NCBI GenBank assembly: GCA_050084515.1
Contig: CM114271.1
Location: forward strand, 29,636,001-29,700,000
From: Blasia pusilla
Lineage: Eukaryota > Marchantiophyta > Marchantiopsida > Blasiales
Reading direction: 5' to 3'
DNA: 64,000 nucleotides
In this document: one piece after another, positions 44,480 to 56,429 of the stretch
Layout: every line of letters begins with the position of its first letter
How positions within the stretch are numbered: the first letter of the stretch is position 1
Position numbers and translations under genes: made by a program
The notes under the pieces: generated by a model
What the model was told of the DNA's origin: nothing
Databases searched by the model: none
Seen by the model: only the letters and a program-made list of their open reading frames with translations

Positions 44480-45860
44480 AGCTAAAAACCAGGGGGTGTG
44501 ATGTGTACATGATAGTCGCTGCCCCTAACAACGTACTCGACACGGGCTCTGCATAAACATCAACAATAGGAGGCGTTGCACTCTCTTATTTCATCGCCCA
44601 TCCGAGCGCCCATCATGCTTGCACACCAACAACATCCACCCTCCAGGAACTCTGATCATGATCCATTGTTGGTATCCTTATTGCCTTGGACAAAGTAAGT
44701 GATTGAGGAAACCTGGTCTATTTCAAATTCTTGGCTTGCCCTCTTTATGGATCCAACTCTACGGTTGCTCCAGGTGTAACGACAATGACTACCTCCATCT
44801 ATGGGGCCTCGCACATCCAATCGGGATCCTTCGTATCACTAGATCATACTCAATATAAGGTCAATGCTACCAACTCAACATCAAGTAATCTCAATTGTTA
44901 CACCATCACAACAATATGTTGCTGTAACTACTCTGTGTGAGTAGCCATCCTTGCCTTATGCCTCCACTTCTCTTAACTCATCAAGGTGGTGGACCTCTAC
45001 CTCCTCCATGAGAGATCTATCTTCCCCATAGATGAAACCAACTCCTTACCCTCCTATAGGACCACTTGGCACACGACCTTTGGTCACGTTTGCACCACCA
45101 ACTTGCTCTACTACCCTCTCTAGCCCCCAATCTGAACGTAGCTAAGGATGTGAGCTAAAACATATAGTGTGTGTACGACCATACCGCTATCAATGGTCAT
45201 ATTGGAACACTTTTGGAAGGATTCCCTCTATTCCCCTAGGCTGGGGCATGCATCCACTACCTTAACGAGTATAATCCTACTAGCGATAGGCTCCATGACA
45301 TGCCCAAAAAATAACTCCTCGCTATTTTTACTTGCATATATTGACAATGATCGATGTGGCACATGTTGACGGTAACCTCATTAAGCTTTTGATGTCATAC
45401 TCACATTGATGCATTTGGTGGTGCAGGCAACCGTTGTAGCTCTTGCGAGTAACTTGTAGTTGTTACACTCTTCTCCGCCATGTTGCGCTCAATGCACTCA
45501 GCTATCTCAAAGACATCTTTTAACGTAGGTGAGTTGTGCAATTTGAGTATCGCATCACACATCCACTTTTGTAGATCTCATTCTGGCATCTCATATCATG
45601 TTTGAATGGCGTTGGGCTCTATTCCCCCTTGAATGATACTAATCAACCAACGCATGCGAGTAATTGCCTCTCGCAAACTCTCCCCAATGCGCCTATGAAA
45701 GTCGTGGATGCTCCACAACTTCTCAATCCATACCCCTTGGCAGCTCCTCCTCAATTCCACAAAAGACTTAGCCACAAGGTTGATGTTAGGATTTCATATA
45801 CAATTTTCTGCTATCTTGAATCTTTTCTCCATTTTTTTAGTTTTAACTATGGTTAGTTTT
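44480..45860 (-). pseudogene. Element IV gag and linker remnant
   Basis: Minus-strand traces of element II gag and linker: the plus strand has CCCTCTTTATGGATCCAACTC (linker) and CAACGCATGCGAGTAATTGCCTC..AAACTCTCCCCA (gag core, the RMRRLI region). No frame of useful length remains. Confidence 0.6.
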
Positions 45861-46640
45861 GCAAACAATGGTTGGAAGTTCACTATTGTTACAAGTTTCT
45901 CACTTCAGCTAGATTACTAGTTATTTCTTAACCATTCTTGTTAGTTTTGGTTATATTCATGGTGTTCATGGTGTGATGGTCTACCCGTATTGTGTTGGCA
46001 TGCGCTTGATGTCTTGGCCCTCCACCTAGCTCCTTCTAGGAAACTCTCTCTCTCTCTCTCATTCTTTAATTCACTTCTACTTCTGCCCTCTAAGGAAGCG
46101 TGTCTTGAGATTAGTTCCTACATACTTGAACCCCTACTGGTGCCTTGAACCACCTCTCTTCAGGTCTTGTGTATTATGATAAGGTGTTTCTTTTCCAAGC
46201 ACCCACTTCTCAATAGAAGTTGCATACTAGTTCCGCAAGCAATCCAAATTTTCGCTTTCAAGTTTGTAAGTGATTATCCTCACGTACATGGTTCAATAGA
46301 AGATGTTGTTGGGATCTATTATCTTTCTATGCTTTTAAAGTTTTTAAAAGAAGATCTAAGAGAAGTAGATTTATGATTTCAAGAGGGGTTGAACTTAGGA
46401 GAATCCCGACTGGATAATGCAACTACCCCAAAGTGACTCACCCCTCCATGACTCTCACTAGTGGCAAAGGAACTAGCCTCCCTTAGCTCCTCCTCCCTCC
46501 TCATTTTGAAACGGCTTATTGCATGAGGCAAAATGTGGGTCATAATAGTGTCTCCTTCTTGAATTTTGGGTGTGAACCTATTGGACCTGAAGTTTTTTTC
46601 CATTAACTTCGCTAATTGCAAGGTCTTACACCATTACGGA
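45861..46640. other. Repeat-derived spacer with a (CT)n tract
   Basis: AT-rich to mixed DNA. A CTCTCTCTCTCTCTC microsatellite lies near 46045-46060. Nothing else recognised. Confidence 0.4.
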
Positions 46641-49600
46641 TGAGTAACACTTGCAGCCAACATTGTTGCCTCTTTTGCGAAAACTATATATCCGAGATGG
46701 TGACGAACTCATGATTCTCGATTAACTTTCTGATGAACTATTCTCGGTCACCTTTCTGACCTGTGAACACTACCGTTCACGTGGTTTTGGATAGAGAGTC
46801 ACTGCATGCCAGGAGACAAGACTGCTGGGAGAGCAATTCACCGTGGGATGGTGCGCTGGGAATGCAAAATCTTCTTACGAGTTGAATGAATATGGTATTG
46901 CAAACGGTGCAGTACATTCAAGAGATGGCCCGTGAAATTGTGACGATATGCGCATGTGGAAAAAGTAGTATTCGTGCGTTGAGGAATCGTGATTTTGTGC
47001 AGTTGGCCGGTGAGATGGGGCAGAATATTTTAGAGCAATTTATTAGTTTGATGGACTGAGCTTTGGTAATTCCAGCGCGGAGCCTTGTCAGATAGCCCGT
47101 CTTCATCGACTAGAAGTGGTCTGAAAATTCCTACTTCTCCTTCATGTGTGGTTGTTTTCAGTCATCCAAAACATGAGGCCATCAGAGGATCAGTACAATC
47201 TTTAATGTGGTCTCTCATCAAAGCGCGGCGTCGTTGGTTCACCTCTCCGGCTTGAAATCACCGTGTCAACTTCAAGGTTTGGTTAGTCGAATGGTCTTTA
47301 GAAGATTCTTGAAGCATTTTGGAAAAATGTTTCGTTGTAAATGTTTCGTTGTGACAACGAAACTTCTTTGCTTGCTACTCCTAATTTCTTTCGATTTCAG
47401 TACCTGTGGAAGTTCAAGGTGACGGTTGATCAATAGACGTACACTGCTAGTAATCAATTCATCGTCTTGTCAAATATTGTCTGTTATTAAACTCCATGGC
47501 TGTCCTCCCCGTTCTATGGAAATAGATACTATCGACGCCAGCTAAAGCACTGCCACCGTAAAATGGGGTCAAGGGGATCATACTTGTCCAGACAACCAGT
47601 ACTCTATTTGATTTGCGCGCAGAACACAACGCTGGACAGTTTCGTTTTCCACTCGAAAAGTAGTCTTGGTCCTCGGACAGAGTGGTGGCATAGTAACCAT
47701 ACTCTTCTAGAACGACTACTATCTTGATTTCTGCTGATCATTAATCCATACGATATTTTGTCTTCAAGGAGAAGAGATCATTGAAAATTTATGACAGAAA
47801 GGGAAGAAACTGGAGTTTTTTTCCCGACGAAGTTCCAGATTGATTTTCTGACTAATAGAACTTAATTCACATGTAGTGTGTGAAGGGCAAAGATATACGA
47901 GCAATTTACGTCTTCGACTTTCTGCTTACGGATATTATCACTCCGCTTTGGGGAATCCGACCATGGGAAACCAATTGTTTAATTTCGCCCTGGCCCGGAA
48001 ATGATCTCAATATGGAAGTCTTGTGGGAAGGATTAGGAGCGAACTGACTTTTTTCTCTCATGCGGTCTGGATCCTGAATGCAAACCACGTGTGGAGGAGG
48101 AATGGGGAATCACAAAGCCGGCCGAATCTGATGGAGCTAGCGTTTAAGTGATGGACACACGAATCGACAACAGAAGTGGCATTGCGTACTGACTCCATGT
48201 TCAATGAATGTGACCAGTACACGGAGCACAGACCTACCACAGGGATTCTTGGTCTGCGAGCAAAGCCATCGAGAACTAATGATGAAATTGAGGATGATAA
48301 GCAGCATTGGTAACTGCCATTCCTGGATGCCGAAGCTCTAACCGGGCATGGCCGGCAGGCAGGGTAGAAGGAGAGTGGAGGAGGGGCGGGAGCAGATCCA
48401 AGACAGCAGAGCGAGGTATCAGGGGCAGCGCGCACGCCACAGCAGGGGTCGCCTCACGTCTCATCAGGTGCCCCCCTCACCCTCCCTGGCTCCTCCTCCC
48501 GTTCCCCCTACCTTTCTCGACATCTTGCCCTTCCATCTCTGCTCTCCCCTCCCTCTCTCTATCTCTCCGTCCTTTCGTCGCCTTCTCACTTCCGTATTAC
48601 TTCCGATTCTCCAATTTCCATTTGTCTCGTTTCCAGGCCATGATATTCGCGATTGTTATTTTTGTCCTTATTGTAAAGGATTTATCTCCCTATGTTTCAA
48701 ACTTTCCTTACTCGAGGATCTTGGTGCCCGTTTGGGGTCCATCCCGTTGTATCTCAAAATTGTGATCACACTTATGCCATCGACTCTTTAGTCCCTTGGA
48801 TTGGTGAGCAGTCCCATTGTTTGCTACACTCCGGATTTCGTCACCTGAGCAGTTGCTGTGTTTCACAACTCTCTCGATCTCATTCCTTACAGTGTTGCAT
48901 TTTCGCACCTCATCATCTCTAGGTGCCTACCGCTACCTCTGTGGCTTGACTAAACCTATGGACCCTGTTGTGTTTCACGAAACCGTCTTTTCCTTTTGCG
49001 TAGTTGGACTTTTAGTCCTAAATTCTCTTACAGCCCAAGTTACTTTATTCGGGTAATTCACAGAATTTCCCTTCTCAGCCTGTCATCTGACAGCCCTCTC
49101 TCTCGCTTTCACAACCTACCCTGTGCGCTTCGTGACTCCTTCGATGATCCCTTAGATTGATGGTATTCTGAATCTATATCATGCTACGAGTGCTAGATTA
49201 GTTCAGTTTGTAGATTTCTTACTGTCGTGCCTCCGTCTACTTTAGAATCGGTAGTGTTGTTCTTATTCAGGTTTCATACGTGATCCGTCTACTTCATGCA
49301 TTCCGCTCTTTGCCATCTGAAGATCCACAATTGTGGATCCGCTGGGCGTGTCACATGCCTTGGATTCTTGCTTTGTAACTTTACAGGTTCTTTGCTGCTG
49401 CTTGCAAATCTGGTAACGCTAGTGGCAGTCTTCGATAAGACTGACCCGTGCCCGGGCTTGCGGACCCTGGTTTGGGAAGTTCTTTCTAAGAAAGTTGTAA
49501 GATTCAAGTGACCTTCATGTACAACCCTTTCCAACATTCAGTCCTGCTTCTCTTTAATTCCTCGTGATTCTTATAATCACGAGGAATCTTCTCTTCTGCT

Positions 49601-50070
49601 TGTCACCAAGTGAACTAAGTGAACATACTCTCGATTGCTCATGTGGAGTGAGTCAGTAGCTTATACGTCGAATTTTCTTGCTTCAAAGCTCTCAGGACTC
49701 AATCTTCTCAAACATTTTCACCTCTCGCTTCTCAGGTGCTGATCAGTAATTCTCGTGGACTACGTCAACTACCTCGTCTGCTTGCTTCCTTTTCCTACAA
49801 ACATTTCTGTCTCATGGCCGTGATCAAATCAAGCAAGTGGCTCTCTTGCTTGTGGCGAAGATTGTTTTTTGGACTCCTTGTTGTCTATTGATCCCAACGT
49901 AGCCAATGTGGATTTCTGCGCTCCAGGATCAGTTGTGTGTGGCGAGACACTCGGTGATACTGGTTCTCATCCCAGCTTCTCTGCCACACCACCGATGTAT
50001 GGTGCTTGACAGCTGTGTGGAGAACTAGACCCTGTCGACAATCTCTCTACAGAGGTTTCAATCAAAGAGA
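46641..50070 (+). promoter_or_regulatory. Upstream region and long leader of the RKD gene
   Basis: Composition changes near 46.7 kb to gene-space-like DNA. A strong pyrimidine tract (about 48470-48600, CCCTCCCTCTCTCTATCTCTCC) is typical of a plant core promoter/5' UTR and may mark transcription start. That would give a leader of about 1.5 kb with several short upstream ATGs. A perfect 13-bp stem with 5-base loop (ATTCCTCGTGATT) lies at 49557-49587 in the leader. A TATA box was not identified here. Confidence 0.4.
49557..49587 (+). repeat. Hairpin in the RKD leader
   Basis: ATTCCTCGTGATT, loop CTTAT, then the exact complement. It would form a stable stem in the leader RNA. Too short for a microRNA precursor. 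Confidence 0.8.
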
Positions 50071-53000
50071 ATGGCGGGAGGGCAGTTAGGGTCTCCCAAC
50101 TGTGAAGGGGTCGTTCTGAATTCATTCAATAGCCCTCGTTTTGATATTTCGGAATTTCTGAAAACTCCTAAAGATAACAACCCTGAAGAGCCCTTTTTCA
50201 ACTTCGCAGGCTTCAACATACCTACTCCTACCTTCAACTTGCTCAACCCTCTTCCACCCTTCAATACGCGTAGGAATCTAAGGGGTGAGGGCTCAGAACC
50301 TGATTTCAGTGCACTTTTGTTCGATAAAGGAGTGGAAAGTGAAGGGACTTCTGTAGATGACACTCTCAATGGAGAGCTGATTGCTTTTGACGAGATCGAT
50401 GCCGACATAGCCAAAGATTCATTCGCTCTCTTCAGTGGAACTCACGAGAACTTTCTAAACCATCCCATCTCGCCCTTGAGGATCAACGTTCCTTACCATC
50501 CTGCTGGAGGCAGATTACCCTTGAACTTTCCACCTCCCATGTTCACACAAGGATCATACTTGGGTGGTGAGGCAGGTGGGCTTATGGAAGTAGAGGATCG
50601 TGCGTTAGCCAGTATGGAGCATGGGGCCTCAACTTCTGGTGGTGCAAATCCTTTGACGTGTCCCAGCACACCTATGGATTGGAGCATGCCGAGAGAAGGG
50701 GGCCTACAGACCAATTCGTCACAGCAGCACAACACTTTGCAGTGTGATTCTTGCCAAATTCTGCGCCGAATCATTCATTCCAATGGTTTACCTGCTGAAA
50801 CCTTCAGACCATCTTCTTTACCTTCTGCTGTGGCCTCCTTTCGATGCACCGCACTAGTGGCAGATGTCTAAATCAGACAAACTGGGATGATGGCTGGGCC
50901 ATCTCTGCTCTGAATAAGCTGAGCAGCACTAGAACTGTACCGAATATGTAGCAAATGTCTAAGCGACGTCCAGAGCTAAAATTCATGAGCGACTTACCGC
51001 TTGCAGACTGTGTTTTCCGCTTCTTAGGTTTCTTCACTCTCTCTATACTTTTGGGTCTACAATTACGGGGAGTTTCTCCGAGACATGACAACTGTTTTGT
51101 CGCTTAGTTCCGTAAGACGTTTACACCTCCGTTCATGATGTTGGTCTTGTGTGAAATAGGTGTTCAAGACACAAAGCTTGAGATTCATGGGTGTGACGGT
51201 CAAAGCTACCATGCTGTGTTGCAGACCCGTTTTTGTATTGATGATGGATTTCCAGCTACATTGGAGCAACAGATGGTTGAGTGAGTTAGGATGCCTCGTC
51301 AGGTCCCTTCGAGTCTGAACAACGAAAAGAGCAATCTAAAGGAAATTGAACCAAATCTCGAAGAATCGTGTTGACCTTCCTTGACAGTTTGCAAACATGA
51401 TTCCATTTTGAGCGGATCCCACCTGTCTGTCTGCAATCTTGAGATTAAAAGCTCAAAAGCTCTCTGGGTCGCCATTCTCCGTTCACTGTTTCGATTGCTT
51501 GATGCAGGTTTCCAGTTGGAAACGCAGAGTACGTGAAGCAGTTCCTATTGCAGTATAGTCTTCTGCGGAGGAAGGAAGGTTTTGTGCTACGACATGATTC
51601 TCTCTCAGCCGGTACGGAGGGATCTTGCCTATCTGATCGTGTCATGGTTGCGTCTGGAATCCGTCTTCCCAAGCAACTGGGTCATAGTTCCCTCCCTGAC
51701 ATGCTTTGTACTTCTTCGGGTAAGTGAGTCCTTTCTAACAACCCATTTCACTTTCCGTTCACAGAACTGCCCTGCACTGCACATAACGAGTCGGTTTAGC
51801 GATTACCACTGAACTTTTTTGTTGAAAGTTATCTGCGGATGCATTAATTCCATCACTCAAACAGCGTTCAATATTTGATTCAGCCTTCAGATTTTGTCAT
51901 TAGTTTACTTAACTCAAAGCTTAAAGTAGAGCTACACAAAGTGCCACATGTGGGAGACAGCCTTCATTGAAAATTGAGACCTACGGCACACATGGATCCG
52001 ATTTCTCGTGTCGTTTTACTCTTTTTTTAAAAGACTTTACCTCAAAAAGAGTGTGCTTGGACTTCTCTAAATTATTGTAGTCTGGAGTAAAAAGTAAATC
52101 CTGAGACACCTTTAGTGGGTCAAACGATGTAACATAACCTAGAAAGTTGCATTAAACAATCGATCGATGTGCTGCACGATGCCTTGGGTGTCAAATGTCC
52201 TTTCACCATTTCGTGTGAATTGTCTTGGCTCTGTGTTCGAAATCGTAATTCATGAAGTACTTGACCTCTGGCTCTCCCTTAATGAGTCCTAGCAGTCTTC
52301 CTCGCGCCATGCATGACTTGATTCCAGGTCTCCTAGGCTATCTGTTCTCAAACATGTAACCACACCAGGTCAGAGCAAACTCCATAGGAGCGGCAGCCTG
52401 GACAGCGGGGACCATGCAGAGACTGCGATGACACCTGTTAAGCCTCCAAAAAGCAATGCAGCGGCACAGGTTGCTTGACACTCATCTACTTTCTATTATA
52501 CGTTCATGTTATGAGGCTGTATGTACCCCACCCGTGGCCACTCTGTAAATGGAGCAGTTTATCACAGATTTCTCTTCCATGAAACTATTCTTACGGACTT
52601 CTAATTTCCCATCCATGTACATGGGTAGTGAGATGGAGATCCTTGGACCTTCCTGCTGGTGGATGCTGTCTGGTTTGATATCCTTTCCATCTCCATTTGT
52701 TCGGAATCAAGTGCAAAGTTGTGCTATAAAAGGGAAGAAGGAAAGAAAAGGAACACATACGAACCATGACCAGATCTATCAAGTTCCAAGTTCCTTCATC
52801 CCCATTCTTTTGCGTTAAGGGATTCGTAGGGTTTATGATCACCACACACTTCGCACTCATACGTGGTGTGAACCCTATATTGTACATTGGCATGAGCACC
52901 AGTGCTGAACTTCATGAACTTCATGAATGGCAGAGGGAGAGAACAGGAAAGCTGAAAATGTCTGACTTGGCCCAGCATTTCCATCTCCCTATCAACGCAG

Positions 53001-53396
53001 CAGCCAAAGAACTTGGTATCTGTCCCACTGTCCTGAAAAAGATCTGTCGTCGAAATGGCATGCGCCGATGGCCTCATCGCAAGGTAGACTACCCCGTATG
53101 ATCCAGTTTCACACATCTGAAGGTCTTCAATCCTGCGTGGGGCTACACATATCAGTGTAGTGACAAGATCCTTGTACTTGACTCTTTCATAATCACAGGT
53201 GAACCCTAGTACTATCTACTCCCTAAGTAAACTCGTGTTTTTTCAACAGATCAAAAGTATAGAACGCATCATTGCAACTTTGGAGCAAACTATTGCTGAG
53301 GGAGCTGGCCAAGGGGATGAAGGTATCCGCATGGAGATTGCAATGCTGAGGAATGAACGTGCGCAACTCTGTGCCGGTCTCTTAGGTGAGACCTGA
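50071..53396 (+). CDS. RKD: RKD-type RWP-RK transcription factor, six exons
   Basis: Exons by phase and motif: 50071-50785, 51160-51280, 51508-51611, 52369-52469, 52934-53083, 53250-53396; together 1338 bases, 445 residues. The ATG has a good context (AGAGAATGGCG). Exon 1: acidic N-terminus, then CDSCQILRRIIHSN (225-238). Exon 2: TKLEIHGCDGQSYHAVLQ. Exon 3: FLLQYSLLRRKEGFVLRHDSLSA. These three are the conserved region N-terminal to RWP-RK in RKDs. Exon 4 is a Ser/Pro linker. Exon 5 (348-397) is the RWP-RK domain: GKLKMSDLAQHFHLPI, AAKELGICPTVLKKICR, RWPHRK. Exon 6 is a leucine-containing coiled coil (IKSIERIIATLEQ). RKDs are nuclear DNA-binding regulators of egg/germ-cell identity; liverworts have such a gene. 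The exon 1 donor (ATG|GTTTAC) is weak but is the only one giving the right phase and motif join. Confidence 0.9.
52725..52730 (+). promoter_or_regulatory. TATA-like box in RKD intron 4
   Basis: GTGCTATAAAAGGGAAG 200 bp upstream of the RWP-RK exon. It could start a short transcript encoding only the DNA-binding domain and coiled coil, but may be chance. Confidence 0.25.
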
Positions 53397-54859
53397 CCAA
53401 CTCCAGATAACGGCAACTCAACTGCCAGCCGTTTCAACCAGTTGACTCTACGAAGGGAGCATCTTTTGATGTAAACTTGGAGAATCAACTCCTTCCCATT
53501 GTTTGTGTTTATCTATGCAGCTTACTCAGGGAATTGTCATCCAATTCTTTAGGCCTAAGCCTGTGTTATATCGTGTAGAATTCACACCTTATGTATGCAT
53601 CTTCTGTGAATCTGGCCTCTGGACCCTGCGCAGGGAACCAAGTTTGTAATGAGATTTACTTTGTATTGGCACGTAGAAACAAAATTGTTTCTAAATTATT
53701 CTGATTTGTGATAGATATTGAGGCTACGTCGAGAAAGCTTACGTAAAACTGTGAGGACTCAGTGTACTAATGGGGCCTCTGTTACAGATTGGCCTGGGAA
53801 CAAATAAAGCTTGAAGCTTGTCTCCTCTCTTGTTGGATGATGGTATTTTAGAGATTTTTCCTATCCAACAAATTCAAGCAACTCTCTTAAGTTGGTAGAA
53901 ACAAGAATGAAGTTTCAAGCCACATTTGTGCATAAGGTTAACATGTTCCCAGTACGAAAACCCCCGTGGGAAAGTTCCTCCGTAGGTCGTCCTCTTTGGA
54001 AATGTTTGTTAAGCCACGGTACAAATGCAACCTGATTAAACCAGAATAAGGATGGTCAGAAGCTGGGAAAGATGTAAGATGATGTTTATGTTGTTTTCTT
54101 GTTTATTCGCATTTCTTCCATGTCTAGTCCCCTCTAGGATCTCTGCCAAATTGCTCCCCAAATGAAGTTACATATACTAACAACATGTGGTGAGTCCTTC
54201 TGAGCCTGCACTTGTGGTGAGTCCTTCTGAGCCTGCACTTGTGGTGAGTCCTTCTTTCCTTGCTCTTTCTATATCGGTTGGTTATACAATTTATCAGGTA
54301 CAGTGAAGGGAAGGTAAGTATTAACCGTGCCCTCCGATACTCTACTTTTGTGTAACCTTACTTTGATCATGTGACAGATTTCTTCGAAAGGTCACTTTTT
54401 GATGGATACTAGTATCTAGATAGTCGTTTAGTAGTTAAGCTGAGTAGATAATAGGGTTCCCGTACAATTTTACCTTCAACTTAGAGAGTCAGCTTTGCTT
54501 TGGCGTTGTCACCAACGTTGTGGCAGGCATATATGGGGCACATGTTCCATTTTTTCTATTGTTTGGGAGTGACTAAAGATTGAAAATGGATTTAATCTAT
54601 GAGATTGTTTTCCTAAGCAGTGAATTTAAGTGACTGGCAAAAGAATCCGGATGGAGATACGTATAGACATGCAGGCAAGGGATAGAGGGGATGAAAGCTC
54701 CCATCACTGGCAGGTCCCTTGTGCAAAATTTACAATAAAGTAGTGCCCACCTGCACTGAATGCGATCGTCGTAATATATATCCAAATCTATTGCAGGAAT
54801 TACACAGTGTTTTGGGGATCTCATGAAATAATGTAGATAGTGTAGGGTAAAGAGTGTGA
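53397..54859 (+). other. RKD 3' UTR and flank
   Basis: No further gene recognised. AATAAAGC at 53802-53809 is a possible polyadenylation signal, about 400 bp after the stop. Confidence 0.45.
54187..54255 (+). repeat. 27-bp tandem repeat, 2.6 copies
   Basis: Units GTGGTGAGTCCTTCTGAGCC plus TGCACTT at 54187-54213 and 54214-54240, and a partial one to 54255. Copies are identical. Confidence 0.95.
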
Positions 54860-56420
54860 TGTCCTGCCTTCATGGACGGGGTTGTCCTAAGAATAATCCC
54901 AAAAATAAATCCATTTTATTGTAATAACAAATCTCAAAAAGGGATAAAGAAAGGTAATAGTATCTCAAGAAGAGGAATAATCAAAAAATGCGCAATGGAA
55001 TGCACAAAGAAAATGGTAACAAGCCAACATACACACCAACTCTATGAGTTACACAATTGATAACTTGCACAAAACAAATCAGCATCATACTTAATTGTCT
55101 TTTTAATTCTTGTGGTTCATTATAACAAAATATTTTCTTGATGCACCATTATTATGTGTCAATTAAAGTGGTGTTTGAAAATTAAAAATTTATCCTCCTA
55201 TTGTAGTGGAGATATCATACTAAGTTTCCTCCACTATATGATGTCCTTGGCTACCGCTATGTTATTAGGGCTAGTTACAAAATTTATCACTTTCTCTCCT
55301 TCTCTCTTCTATTGCAAATTCATCCTTTTATTTTTTCCCTTCTCCTATTAAAAATCAAACACTTTGGAAAAATCATTGAAGCCCTTATTTATGGACAATT
55401 CATAATATTCTCTCTTCCCTCCCTTGTTAAAAATGTATCCCTTTCTCTTCCCCTCTTAATTCCTTATCTTTTGTTCCCTCTCATAATAAAAATATAACAC
55501 TTTTAGAAATCTCGCAATGAAGCTCTCTTTGGTTGAAATTTTTTTTTAAAAATTCCCTCCCTTATCGAAAATTAATTCCTAGACAAAATTTTGTGTAGAA
55601 ATTCTTGCATTGTTGGGAAAATATTCGTTTTCTTTGTCCCATTACTTAAGAATTTCTCCCTTTCTTTCTCCCAAGCACTCCTTTATTCAAATTCAAAAAA
55701 CCACTGATAATTTTTTTACGAACCTTCAACTTTATCGCTCCTCCCTTCTCTTATTGAAAATTTTAAACTTTTTAAAAAATTAAACCCTTCGAAAAAAAAT
55801 TCCTTGAGAAATCTTGTATTGTTGAAAACTTATCTCTTTTCTTCTTCCCCTTATTTGAGAAATTTTCTAGTTCTCTTGAATCCCCTCCATTGTTAAAGTT
55901 TAAAAGTTTCTTCATAAATTTCTTATGATGCGCAGAATACTGAGTATAAAAAAGAGTTGAAAATGATAGTACAACATATATAATGTTAAAAATAGCTTTA
56001 TCCATAATCACATTTTTTATGGTAAGAATTTACACTCCATAAGGGAGTTTCCTTCCACTCAAAGTTAATGTTTTCTCCTCTTCCTCTCTAAGAACCAATC
56101 ATTGTCCATGTTGTTATCCAATCTAGTCAAACGCCTCATCTACACATAAGAGAAGGAGGAGGGGATAATATGTTATATTTTTGATATATCAAGGAGGGAA
56201 AAAAATGGTTGAATTTTGAATTGGAGAACGGAAGAGAGAAAGGGATAAGTTTCAAACAAGGGAGCTTTACAAGGATTTTTGAAGTATTTTATTTTCAATG
56301 GATGAGGGACGATGAGATAAGCTTTAATTTTCAAAAAGGGAGGTAAAGGGGAAAAGGAATAATTTTCTCAAAACCTTTTCTTTGACTCTTTTTTTCTCAC
56401 AAGTTCATCTACATTTCTTT
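54860..56420. other. AT-rich spacer
   Basis: Pyrimidine-rich, AT-rich DNA with many TTTCTCCCTT and AAAATT words; no coding or RNA gene seen. Confidence 0.5.
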
Positions 56421-56429
56421 GCAAGTCAA

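Larger units (their letters stand above)
36530..45860 (-). mobile_element. Element IV: decayed DNMT-bearing Ty3/gypsy copy
   Basis: Minus-strand similarity to element II is collinear: integrase tail (36.55 kb), integrase (37.0-37.5), connector and RNase H (37.5-38.1), RT (38.1-39.06), DNMT (39.34-40.56), protease (about 41.0-41.45) and gag (44.5-45.8). It is broken by stops and frameshifts throughout and by at least four insertions (40576-40901, 41520-41935, 42133-44463 and a SINE-like piece). No PHD finger or LTR was recognised at its left end. Much older than element II. Confidence 0.8.

Noticed and set aside
48307-48791. Two overlapping ~150-codon frames
   Set aside because: They cross the pyrimidine tract that probably marks the RKD promoter/leader; composition explains the Ser/Pro/Leu content.
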